A DNA stretch of 49,343 nt, taken from positions 1-49,343 of the forward strand of contig CANQYI010000007.1 of the NCBI GenBank assembly GCA_947628005.1, read 5' to 3'. Origin of the DNA: an uncultured Clostridia bacterium. Lineage in GTDB: Bacteria > Bacillota > Clostridia > TANB77 > CAG-465. Of this stretch, positions 1-8,223 are shown piece by piece; position 1 is the stretch's first letter, and each line of letters begins with the position of its first letter. The position numbers were made by a program, and so were the translations under genes. The notes under the pieces were generated by a model. The model saw only the letters and a program-made list of their open reading frames with translations, made no database searches and had not been told where the DNA came from.

Positions 1-26
1 AAACATTTTTAATGGAGGTGAGTTAG

Positions 27-1202
27 TTGAAAAGACTTTTACAAATTAGTTTAGATACTTTATTAATTTCTATATTGCCAATAATTATGTGGATAATCTT
101 AGGATTTACTATAACTAAAGAAATATCAAATGTCTTTTCTCTTACTTATCCATTACAATTTTTTTATACGATATTTGTTAGTTTATTTGCAATAGGTCCT
201 AATATTACTTCAAAGAAAACTAACAATCAAGATGTTGTTTATTCTAATATGGTATTTGGATTATTGGTCGTTGGATTATTAACTTTAATATTAGCTATTA
301 ATTCTAATATATATATTCAAATAATGAATATGGATGTTAATACATATCATAATTTTTGTATTTATTCAATCATTTGGATGTATTTAAGTTTCATTATGCA
401 AATGATTATGCAAAAACTTTATTATGATAATAAAAATAATGAATCTAATAAGATAAATATAATATTTAATTTAACCAATTTTTTTTCAATAATTATATTT
501 ACAAGTATTTTAAAAGATGTAATTGGAATTATAATAACTTTACTAATAGATTTTTTAATAGTATGTATTGTATTTATAAAGTATTATAAGAAAACTAAAT
601 TTTGTTTGCAAATTAAACAAAATATCAAATATACATCATTTAATATTTTAAGAAATTTAGGTATGTTTTTAATTTATGGAATAGGCTTTGGTAATAGTTT
701 TTCATTTGGAGAAAAATATGCAACTGCAATAAATTTTGAAAGCCTAACAACTGATACACAATGGGATATGTTATATTCAGTTGATACGGCTTCAAAAATA
801 GATTTAGCGGAAAATAAATTTAATTATAAAGAATCACTAAAAAATGCGTATAAATTATTATCAATACTCATTTTTACAATATTAATCATGAATTTAACAC
901 TTTATTGGTATTTTAAACCAGATTTAACTTTTTTATTAATAATACTAGCAGTCCAATTAATAGATATGTTGATAGATCCATTGAAGACTTTAAAAATGAG
1001 CTATATACAGATAAATGATAATAATAAAAAGCATAATGTATTCTATTTATTATCAAGAATAATTCGTCTAATGTGTTCATTTATACCTAGTGCATTATGT
1101 ACATATATAGGACAAATTGTATCAGCAATCTACTTATATATTTATTCTTTGATAGCATGTAGAAACGTAAAATTATTTAAATTAAGAAATAATAATAAAT
1201 AG
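27..1202 (+). CDS. MOP/MATE-like multipass membrane transporter
   Basis: Integral membrane protein of 391 residues with about ten hydrophobic segments and almost no soluble domain. The stretch around residues 248-275 (QWDMLYSVDTASKIDLAEN followed by a further helix) resembles the loop joining the two halves of MATE-type transporters, so it probably moves a small molecule or lipid across the membrane. It is shorter than usual MATE proteins (about 440-460), so one or two helices may be missing. The start is TTG at 27, placed six bases after a GGAGGTG ribosome binding site. The next gene follows after about 135 bases, so co-transcription is not certain. Substrate cannot be told; a polysaccharide-flippase relative is the main alternative. 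Confidence 0.55.
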   Translation: MKRLLQISLDTLLISILPIIMWIILGFTITKEISNVFSLTYPLQFFYTIFVSLFAIGPNITSKKTNNQDVVYSNMVFGLLVVGLLTLILAINSNIYIQIMNMDVNTYHNFCIYSIIWMYLSFIMQMIMQKLYYDNKNNESNKINIIFNLTNFFSIIIFTSILKDVIGIIITLLIDFLIVCIVFIKYYKKTKFCLQIKQNIKYTSFNILRNLGMFLIYGIGFGNSFSFGEKYATAINFESLTTDTQWDMLYSVDTASKIDLAENKFNYKESLKNAYKLLSILIFTILIMNLTLYWYFKPDLTFLLIILAVQLIDMLIDPLKTLKMSYIQINDNNKKHNVFYLLSRIIRLMCSFIPSALCTYIGQIVSAIYLYIYSLIACRNVKLFKLRNNNK

Positions 1203-1337
1203 TAAATTGCAATTAATTAGTAAATATGATACACTCATTTTAGCAAATTGTTGCAAGAAATGTTTGCAAATATAAATAATATTTTGATGCAAATATTTTT
1301 TATTTAAAACATTTTAATATTTCTAGAGAGGTGAAAT

Positions 1338-2792
1338 ATGCGTATTGGTGTTGATATTGATAATGTTTTATCAAATTTTAACGAAGTATTATTAAATGAT
1401 TATATTAGGCATGATAAAGAATTGGGAAACAGCGGTATAATCAAAGATGATGTTTATATAAGAGATATGTTTAACTGGTCAAAAGATGAAGAACAAAAAT
1501 ACTATCATGATAATATTGAAAGACTAGCAAATTTATTTGAGCCAATTAAAGATTGTTCTAAATACATAAAAGAGTTAAGAGATAATGGCCATTATATATG
1601 TATAATTAGCGGTAGAGATAATGGAGAATACTCTGATCCTTACAATATGACTACTAAGTGGTTGGAAAAATATGGTATTCAATATGATAAAATTATTTTA
1701 ACTAACGCATATAATCATCAAGAAAAAGCAGACATTTGTATAGAAAATAATATTGATATTATGATTGATGATTCAACTAATGTATGCGAAAAATGCTCTG
1801 AAAACAATATTAAACCTCTGTTATTTGGTACTGATTATAATAAGCATGAAACAAGATATAAAAGAGTAAATAATTGGAAAGAAATATTTGACTATGTAAA
1901 TAATTATAAAAAAGAAAAAATAAATGTTATTTTAGATACAGATACATATAATGAGTGCGATGATCAATTTGCACTTGCGTATATGATTAAAAGTCAAGAT
2001 ATATTTAATATAAACGCAATAACTGTCGCTCCTTATTCACATACAAAAAGAAATGAAACTGTAATTAGTGGTCAAGAAAAAAGTTATAATGAAATATTGA
2101 AAATATGTAATTGGTTAAATTTTGATACAGAAAATAAAGTTTTTAAAGGTTCACAAGACTATATTTGCAATGGCTACAAAGAAGATAATGATGCGGTAAA
2201 TAAGATAATTGAGATAGCATTACAGAATGAAAAAACTTACATTATGGCCATTGGTGCAATTACTAATATTGCATTAGCAATAAAAAAAGAGCCTAAAATA
2301 GTAGAAAAAATTGAAGTAATTTGGTTAGGTGGTAATAAATTAGGTTATAAAGATAACTTAGAATATAATTTTAAACAAGATATTGAAGCAGTTAAAATCG
2401 TGTTTAATTCTAAAGTAAATTTAACAGTATTTCCATGCCAAAATGTTGTTTCAAAATTAAAAATTGATATAAATACTTTAAAAGAAAATTTAACTAATAA
2501 ATCCAAATTATGTAATTATTTAATAGATAGATTTTATAATGATGGATATCATGGTGTACAAAAAGAGAGAGTTATTTGGGATATATCAGTAATTGCTTAT
2601 ATGATAAATAGTAATTGGTTTTTATTTAAACAAGTAAGTTGCCCTGATATTGGGGATGATACTTCCTACAAATCAACTAAAGATCAACACAAAGTAAAAT
2701 TTATAACTGATATAAATAGAAATGATGTATATAATGATTTATTTAAGAAATTAAATGATAGTAATGAAAGGATGCTGATAACTACAAACTAA
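1338..2792 (+). CDS. Fusion of HAD 5'-nucleotidase and inosine-uridine nucleoside hydrolase
   Basis: A 484-residue two-domain cytosolic enzyme. Residues 1-190 form a HAD phosphatase of the 5'(3')-deoxyribonucleotidase kind: DxD nucleophile motif at 6-8 (GVDIDNVLSNF), ISGRD near 90 and the acidic IDD motif near 143-145. Residues 194-484 are a nucleoside hydrolase: the metal-binding motif DTDTYNECDD (D200, D202, D208, D209), the MAIGAITNIALA strand, WLGGN, the FPCQNV segment and IWDISVIAYM near the end. Together they would take a nucleoside monophosphate to nucleoside and then to base plus ribose. ATG start with AGAGAGGTG upstream. A good hairpin terminator overlaps the stop codon. The domain calls are sure; which nucleotide is used is not. 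Confidence 0.85.
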   Translation: MRIGVDIDNVLSNFNEVLLNDYIRHDKELGNSGIIKDDVYIRDMFNWSKDEEQKYYHDNIERLANLFEPIKDCSKYIKELRDNGHYICIISGRDNGEYSDPYNMTTKWLEKYGIQYDKIILTNAYNHQEKADICIENNIDIMIDDSTNVCEKCSENNIKPLLFGTDYNKHETRYKRVNNWKEIFDYVNNYKKEKINVILDTDTYNECDDQFALAYMIKSQDIFNINAITVAPYSHTKRNETVISGQEKSYNEILKICNWLNFDTENKVFKGSQDYICNGYKEDNDAVNKIIEIALQNEKTYIMAIGAITNIALAIKKEPKIVEKIEVIWLGGNKLGYKDNLEYNFKQDIEAVKIVFNSKVNLTVFPCQNVVSKLKIDINTLKENLTNKSKLCNYLIDRFYNDGYHGVQKERVIWDISVIAYMINSNWFLFKQVSCPDIGDDTSYKSTKDQHKVKFITDINRNDVYNDLFKKLNDSNERMLITTN

Positions 2793-2818
2793 CATATTAA
2801 GTGTTGGTTTGTTTTTTT
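2785..2818 (+). terminator. Rho-independent terminator after the nucleotidase-hydrolase gene
   Basis: Ten-base stem CAAACTAACA (2785-2794) pairs with TGTTGGTTTG (2802-2811, one G-T pair), seven-base loop, then seven T. The left arm covers the stop codon of the gene. Confidence 0.8.
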
Positions 2819-3037
2819 ATATTTAAAAAATAAAAAAGTTGTAGCAGTATAAGAAAAAGTGGACTTTTTCAATGCTTTTACAGGTAAAAATTTACAACAA
2901 TTATAGTCTAAAAAAGTTTCCTATATTGTTGAATTTTTTGCACTGATATGTTATAAGTAAATTGTAGTATTTTGTTGAAAAATGGAAATAAAAACATTTA
3001 ATATATAAATTATCTCTTAGTAAGAGAGGAGTATAAA

Positions 3038-4177
3038 ATGTGCGATACAATTGGAATTATTAATGAAGATAGAGCCTTATTTGGAAAAAACAGCGATAGA
3101 AGTCCAAATGAGCCACAAGTAATAGAATTTATCAAAAGACATAAAACGAAATCAGATAAAGTTAAACTTACATATATAGAAATAGACGAAGTTGAAGAGG
3201 TGTATTCTATTCTTATTTCTAGGCCATCATGGATATGGGGAGCAGAAATGGGAGTAAATGAATATGGAGTTTGCATAGGAAATGAAGCAATATTTACCAC
3301 TAAAGTTTGCAAAAATAAAAACTTAATAGGTATGGATTTAGTCAGATTAGGATTAGAGAGAAGTAAAACAGCAAAAGAGGCCGTAGATGTCATTAAAGAT
3401 TTAATTGTTAAATATGGACAAGGTGGAAATTGTGGGTTTGATCATCAATTCTTGTATAATAATTCATTTTTAGTTATGGACAAAAAAGAATTATATATCG
3501 TTGAAACAGAAATGAATCATTTCAAAATTATAAAGAAAGATAAGGCTACAATATCAAATTGCTTAAGTGAACGGGACAATATTATAAAAGAGAATAAAAT
3601 TGTAACATATTTTTCAAAAGCGAAAAAAAGGCAACAACAAACATATTCAAAAATTGATGTATCAAAAGACGTAAAAGATATATTTAAAATATTGAGGACA
3701 CATGACATACAGGATAATAAAGTGTTTTGTAAAGGCTCTGTTTCAAGTCCGTGTATGCATGCGGGCGGAATTGTTGGGGATCATACCACTTCATCATTTG
3801 TGGTTGAGCTAATAAATGATGATATAAATGTATGGTTTACAGGGACATCTTGCCCTTGCCTTAGTGTTTTCAAATATTGGAAATTTGGGCAAGAAATAGA
3901 GTATCCTATATGTGACGATATGATAGATGACAAATATTGGAAGGAAAAAGAAAAAATATTTAGAGGGTTAATAGGATTTGAAATTCCAAATGATTTTTAT
4001 GAATATAGAAATAAATTAGAAGATGATATATATAAAAATAAAGATAAAATGACTATAAAAGAAATGTTAAAAAAGGAAACTGAAATGTTTGATTTTTTGA
4101 AAAGTATGAAATTGCGTAAAAGACATACATCATTGTATTATGATTATTATTGGAAGAGTAAATCAAAAAAATTGTAA
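3038..4177 (+). CDS. Secernin/C69-family Ntn amide hydrolase
   Basis: A 379-residue hydrolase of the secernin / peptidase C69 family. The chain begins Met-Cys-Asp, so Met removal exposes Cys2 as the N-terminal nucleophile. Family signatures follow in order: FGKNSDRSPNEPQ (about 17-29), WIWGAEMGVNEYGVCIGNEA (about 67-86), MDLVRLGLERS, KYGQGGNCG, SNCLSE, and CMHAGGIVGDHTTSS (about 243-257). Members of this fold cut amide bonds at dipeptide or acyl-amide substrates; the secernin branch has no well-fixed substrate. It is the first gene of the lipid-type operon, 16 bases before the CarS-like gene, so a lipid amide or amino-acid amide substrate is possible but only inferred. RBS GAGAGGAG; a short TCTCT/AGAGA hairpin lies right at the RBS. 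Confidence 0.85.
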   Translation: MCDTIGIINEDRALFGKNSDRSPNEPQVIEFIKRHKTKSDKVKLTYIEIDEVEEVYSILISRPSWIWGAEMGVNEYGVCIGNEAIFTTKVCKNKNLIGMDLVRLGLERSKTAKEAVDVIKDLIVKYGQGGNCGFDHQFLYNNSFLVMDKKELYIVETEMNHFKIIKKDKATISNCLSERDNIIKENKIVTYFSKAKKRQQQTYSKIDVSKDVKDIFKILRTHDIQDNKVFCKGSVSSPCMHAGGIVGDHTTSSFVVELINDDINVWFTGTSCPCLSVFKYWKFGQEIEYPICDDMIDDKYWKEKEKIFRGLIGFEIPNDFYEYRNKLEDDIYKNKDKMTIKEMLKKETEMFDFLKSMKLRKRHTSLYYDYYWKSKSKKL

Positions 4178-4193
4178 AGAATAGAGGTAAAAA

Positions 4194-4784
4194 ATGATAG
4201 ATAATATCTTGAGTATGTATATAACTTTAATGTCTCCAATTTTGGCAGGTATATTAAATATGGTGTGGTGCAAATCCCGAATTTTAAAAAGCTTAGCAAT
4301 ACCAATAGATGGAAATAAAAAATTTATAGATGGAAAAAGAATATTTGGAGATAATAAGACTTGGAAAGGGTTAATAGGTTATATTATTTTAAATATATTT
4401 ACAGCATGTTTATGGGGCTTAATATGTAGTGTATCAAAAATAGAGCAGTATAATTTTTTATATGTAAATCATGGTAATACAATTACATATAACATTGTGC
4501 TTGGTATTCTTTTAGGACTAGCTTATGCTCTTTGTGAATTACCTAATAGTTTTATAAAGAGAAGATTAAATATAGCACCAGGAAAAACGACTAAAGGTGC
4601 AAAAAAAATATTATTCGTAATTTTAGATCAAGCTGATTCAGTTATCGGTTGTGTCTTAGTTGTACATTGTTTTTATAAAATGACACTATCATTTATTTTG
4701 GCTTATATTGCACTTGGAACAATAACACATATATTAATGAATATGATCTTGTATTTTATGAAATTGAGAAAAAATATGTTTTAG
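4194..4784 (+). CDS. CDP-archaeol synthase-like (CarS/DUF46) CTP cytidylyltransferase
   Basis: A 196-residue membrane protein with about five hydrophobic helices. It carries the family motifs of CDP-archaeol synthase: FGDNKTWKG (about 50-58), SFIKRRLNIAPGKTTKGA (about 121-138) and ILDQADSVIG (about 144-153), where the acidic and lysine residues bind CTP and metal in the CdsA superfamily. In archaea CarS transfers CMP to the phosphate of a digeranylgeranyl glycerol ether. Here it would activate a phosphorylated lipid alcohol for the PssA-like enzyme further down the operon. AGAGGT ribosome binding site; lies between the secernin-like and first PEP-synthase-like genes. The family is clear; that the substrate is archaeal-type is not shown. 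Confidence 0.8.
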   Translation: MIDNILSMYITLMSPILAGILNMVWCKSRILKSLAIPIDGNKKFIDGKRIFGDNKTWKGLIGYIILNIFTACLWGLICSVSKIEQYNFLYVNHGNTITYNIVLGILLGLAYALCELPNSFIKRRLNIAPGKTTKGAKKILFVILDQADSVIGCVLVVHCFYKMTLSFILAYIALGTITHILMNMILYFMKLRKNMF

Positions 4785-4802
4785 GTAAATGGGGGATAAA
4801 AT

Positions 4803-7313
4803 ATGTTAATAAAATTTAATGAGAAAGATAATGGTAAAATTGGAAATAAAGCAAAATTTTTGATAGAAATGAAATCAAACGGTTTTAACATACCAAATGG
4901 TATTGTATTAGATAGTGATACATATACACAAATAATAAAATCAAATAAAATAGATAATAGTATTGAAAATCTTATAAAGGAATTAAATAAAGATAATGTA
5001 AAAGAAATAAGTAAAAAGATATTGAAATTATTTGATAATGTAAAAATTGAAGATTCAATAAAAAATGAGATAAATGCGAATATTGATTCATGCAAAAACT
5101 ACGCTGTTAGAAGTAGTGGAACAAAGGAAGATTTAGAGAATTTTTCTTTTGCTGGTCAATATGAGACATTTTTAAATATAAGCGGAATAGATAATATAGA
5201 AAAATCAATAATTGCATGCTATAAATCAATGTTTTCAGAAGTACTATTAGGATATTTAATAAACAATAATATAGAATTAGATAACTTAAAAATGTCTGTA
5301 ATAATACAAGAAATGGTTAATTCAGACTATAGTGGAATATGTTTTACAGTTAATCCAGTAACTGGAGAAGATAAGACAATGCTTATTGAGGTCGCAAAAG
5401 GATTAGGAGAGAATATTGTAAGTGGAAAAGTTGCACCAGAACAATATTATTATAATTGGTATGAAGAAAAAGGTACAATAGGCGAAAATAATAAAATATT
5501 AACTTCTCAAAAGTTAGAGCAAATGGCAAAAGAATTTTTGAAAATACAAATTTATTTTGGATACCCATGCGATATAGAATTTGCAATACAAAATGATGAA
5601 TTATATATACTTCAAGCAAGAAAAATTACAAGCATTAAGTATTTGGGAATAAAAGATATGTGGTCAACAGCTGATTTTAAAGATGGTGGAGTATCAGCTT
5701 CAATATGTACCCCATACATGTGGAGTTTATACGAGTATATTTGGGAGTTTACATTAAGAAAATTTATACTAGATTCAAAAATTTTAAAAGAAAAAGATGT
5801 AAATAAAAAGCTAGGGGATATGTTTTATGCAAGATGTTATTGGAATATGTCTGTTGTAAAACATGGAATGAGTCAAGTTGTAGGATATAAAGAAAGAGAA
5901 TTTGATAGCGAATATGGTGTAAAAATTAATTATGAAGGCGATGGAGAGACAACAAAAGCTAGCTTAAAAACAATTATACATATATTACAAATGGCTTTAG
6001 CCCAAAAGAAAATATTAAATGAAAGAAATAAAAATGCAGAAAATTATAAACAAGATTTATTGAACAAATACAATAATTATAAAGATAAATATGACAAAAA
6101 AGAAATAACAGATATAAGAAAAACATGGTATGAATTAACAAAAAAAATATATTTACAGAGTGAATCAACATATTTTTGGCAAATATTTATAAATACAATA
6201 CATCAATCATTGTATAAAGATAATTTATTAAAATATGTATCAGAATCAGATTATTTATCACTACTTGGAAGTATAGAAAATATATCTCATTTATTACCAT
6301 TTTATGATATGTGGGATGTTACAAGAAAAATAAGAAATGATAAAGAATCTTATAAATATTGGAAAGAAAAAAGTGTAGAGGAGCTAATTAAAAATATAAA
6401 TTCTACAGAAAATAAAATGTTAGATGTAAAAGAAATAATTGATAAATACGGATATCATTCAGATAAAGAATTAGATGTCACATATCCATGTTATTATGAA
6501 GATATCAAACCAATAATTATAAATATAAAAGATATGATAAATTTAGAAGATAATTTTAGTCCTGTAGAAGATAAGAAGAGAGGAAAAGAAATATATGAAA
6601 AAATACTAGAGTCTATATCAAAACAAGTAAGCCCAAGTAAAATGAAAAAAATAAAGACGAAAGTAGAAAATATGCGAAAAATGTTATGGTGGAGAGAAGA
6701 ATTTAGAGATATTTCTACAAGATTTTATTATATTATAAGAATTTATACAATTGAACTTGCTAAACAGTTTAAAAAAGAAGAAATTATTGAAAATATAGAA
6801 GATATATGGTTTTTAAAAGTAGGACAGATTTGGGATTTTATAGATGGAAAATTAGAAAAAGAGGCATTAAAGGAAATAATTAACAAGAATAAGGAATATT
6901 ATAATTCATTTAGAAATTATTTAAGTGAAAATGAAATTGGAAGTATATTTAGCATTGGAAATGATAGCAAAGATGATAATACATCTGAGAAAACTCAAAT
7001 AAAAGGTTTAGGAGCAAATAATGGAATTGTAACAGGAACAGCAAGAGTTATAGAAGATTTTAGTCAAATAGATAGATTACAAGAACATGATATACTGGTA
7101 ACAAAATTTACAGATACTGGATGGACTCCTAAGTTTGCTATTTTATCAGGAATTGTAACTGAATATGGAGGTATTCTTTGTCATGCAGCAATAGTTTCAA
7201 GAGAATACGGAATACCAGCTATTGTAAGTTGCCATTCTGTAATGAATAAAATAAAAGATGGAATGAAAATAACAATTGATGGTACAACAGGAATAGTAAA
7301 AATTGAAGAATAG
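4803..7313 (+). CDS. PEP-synthase-like phosphotransferase 1 (rifampin-phosphotransferase architecture)
   Basis: An 836-residue cytosolic enzyme. The N-terminal ATP-grasp half (about 1-280) has the PPDK_N signatures GNKAKFLIEMKSNGFNIPNG, YAVRSSGTKEDLENFSFAGQ, QEMVNSDYSGICFTVNP, AKGLGENIVSG and DIEFAIQNDELYILQARKI. A helical middle part (about 290-720) follows, then the swivelling phosphohistidine domain with GGILCHAAIVSREYGIPA; His794 is the phospho-carrier. The C-terminal PEP-binding barrel of true PEP synthase is absent, as in rifampin phosphotransferase (about 865 residues). By family logic it would split ATP and pass a phosphate through His794 to a small-molecule hydroxyl. The neighbours suggest a lipid alcohol rather than an antibiotic. 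RBS GGGGGA before the ATG. Confidence 0.8.
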   Translation: MLIKFNEKDNGKIGNKAKFLIEMKSNGFNIPNGIVLDSDTYTQIIKSNKIDNSIENLIKELNKDNVKEISKKILKLFDNVKIEDSIKNEINANIDSCKNYAVRSSGTKEDLENFSFAGQYETFLNISGIDNIEKSIIACYKSMFSEVLLGYLINNNIELDNLKMSVIIQEMVNSDYSGICFTVNPVTGEDKTMLIEVAKGLGENIVSGKVAPEQYYYNWYEEKGTIGENNKILTSQKLEQMAKEFLKIQIYFGYPCDIEFAIQNDELYILQARKITSIKYLGIKDMWSTADFKDGGVSASICTPYMWSLYEYIWEFTLRKFILDSKILKEKDVNKKLGDMFYARCYWNMSVVKHGMSQVVGYKEREFDSEYGVKINYEGDGETTKASLKTIIHILQMALAQKKILNERNKNAENYKQDLLNKYNNYKDKYDKKEITDIRKTWYELTKKIYLQSESTYFWQIFINTIHQSLYKDNLLKYVSESDYLSLLGSIENISHLLPFYDMWDVTRKIRNDKESYKYWKEKSVEELIKNINSTENKMLDVKEIIDKYGYHSDKELDVTYPCYYEDIKPIIINIKDMINLEDNFSPVEDKKRGKEIYEKILESISKQVSPSKMKKIKTKVENMRKMLWWREEFRDISTRFYYIIRIYTIELAKQFKKEEIIENIEDIWFLKVGQIWDFIDGKLEKEALKEIINKNKEYYNSFRNYLSENEIGSIFSIGNDSKDDNTSEKTQIKGLGANNGIVTGTARVIEDFSQIDRLQEHDILVTKFTDTGWTPKFAILSGIVTEYGGILCHAAIVSREYGIPAIVSCHSVMNKIKDGMKITIDGTTGIVKIEE

Positions 7314-7323
7314 AGGTAAAGAA

Positions 7324-8223
7324 ATGTTAAAAAGGTTGCATATTTATTTTAAAGAAATGTATCCTATAATACCAAGATTCGTATTAGGATTAATAGTGTT
7401 TTTTGAAATATATTTTATAATACTTTTAAATAATGGCATTACAGCATTTAATATTGGAATCCAAGAAATTGTAGGAAGTTACACAATATTTGCGTTTTTG
7501 ATGTGGCTTAGAATAGCAGATGATTTTAAAGATTATGAAACAGATAAAAAATTATTTGCAACAAGACCTCTTCCAAGCGGTAAAGTGAAGAAAAAAGACT
7601 TATTAATAATATGTTCGATAGTACAAGCTGTAGCATTAATATTAAATGTAATATTTATGAATAACATATATTTCTTTGCATTCTTATATTTATATGGATT
7701 TTTAATGAGTAAATGGTTTTTTCAAAAAAGTAAAATACAACCAAGTTTACCATTAGCATTAGTAACACATAATCCTGTACAAATGATAGTAAATCTATAT
7801 GTTGTCTCATTTACCTGCATAAAATATGAATTACAGGCGGTTACACTAACTAATTTTCTAGTATTATGGACATTATATTTCCCAGCACTAATTTGGGAAA
7901 TTTCAAGAAAAATAAAAGCACCTAAAGATGAAAATGATTATACAACGTATTCAAAATTATTCGGATACAAAAAGGCAACAAGATTTGTATTTGTATTAAC
8001 ATGGGTAGATATATTAACAAATATTTTATTAGTTGTAAACTTAAATAAAATAACAGTAGTTTTATTGTTGCTCAATGTGTTATGGATGTCAATTAAATTT
8101 ATAAAATTTATCAAAGATCCAACACAATATAAAATTGTTGATAAAGTAGAAAGATATACATATATCCAAGAATCACTTATGCTGATTACCGTAGCAGTGT
8201 ATTTAATAGTAGGTAAAATATAA
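7324..8223 (+). CDS. UbiA-family membrane prenyltransferase
   Basis: About 299 residues with eight or so membrane helices. The first Asp-rich motif DDFKDYETD (about 66-74) matches the NDxxDxxxD prenyl-diphosphate/Mg site of UbiA enzymes and is followed by RPLPSG, also typical. The second site, in RKIKAPKDENDYTTYSKLFG, is a weaker DxxxD-like motif. UbiA enzymes move an isoprenoid chain onto an aromatic ring, haem or glycerol phosphate; the archaeal DGGGP synthase is one. A TTG-initiated reading from 7303 is possible, but the ATG at 7324 has an AGAGGT site at proper distance and is preferred. Its stop overlaps the next ATG (TAATG), so translation is coupled to the second phosphotransferase. Acceptor and chain unknown. 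Confidence 0.75.
   Translation: MLKRLHIYFKEMYPIIPRFVLGLIVFFEIYFIILLNNGITAFNIGIQEIVGSYTIFAFLMWLRIADDFKDYETDKKLFATRPLPSGKVKKKDLLIICSIVQAVALILNVIFMNNIYFFAFLYLYGFLMSKWFFQKSKIQPSLPLALVTHNPVQMIVNLYVVSFTCIKYELQAVTLTNFLVLWTLYFPALIWEISRKIKAPKDENDYTTYSKLFGYKKATRFVFVLTWVDILTNILLVVNLNKITVVLLLLNVLWMSIKFIKFIKDPTQYKIVDKVERYTYIQESLMLITVAVYLIVGKI

Noticed and set aside
1203-1337. Repeated TTGCAA/TGCAAA words between the first two genes (TTTGCA 1263-1268, TGCAAA 1287-1292)
   Set aside because: Could be an operator, but such words arise easily in AT-rich DNA and no clear promoter overlaps them.
3010-3393. 127-codon minus-strand frame over the secernin-like gene
   Set aside because: Mirror frame of a clearly coding gene, no promoter or RBS; typical shadow of AT-rich coding sequence.
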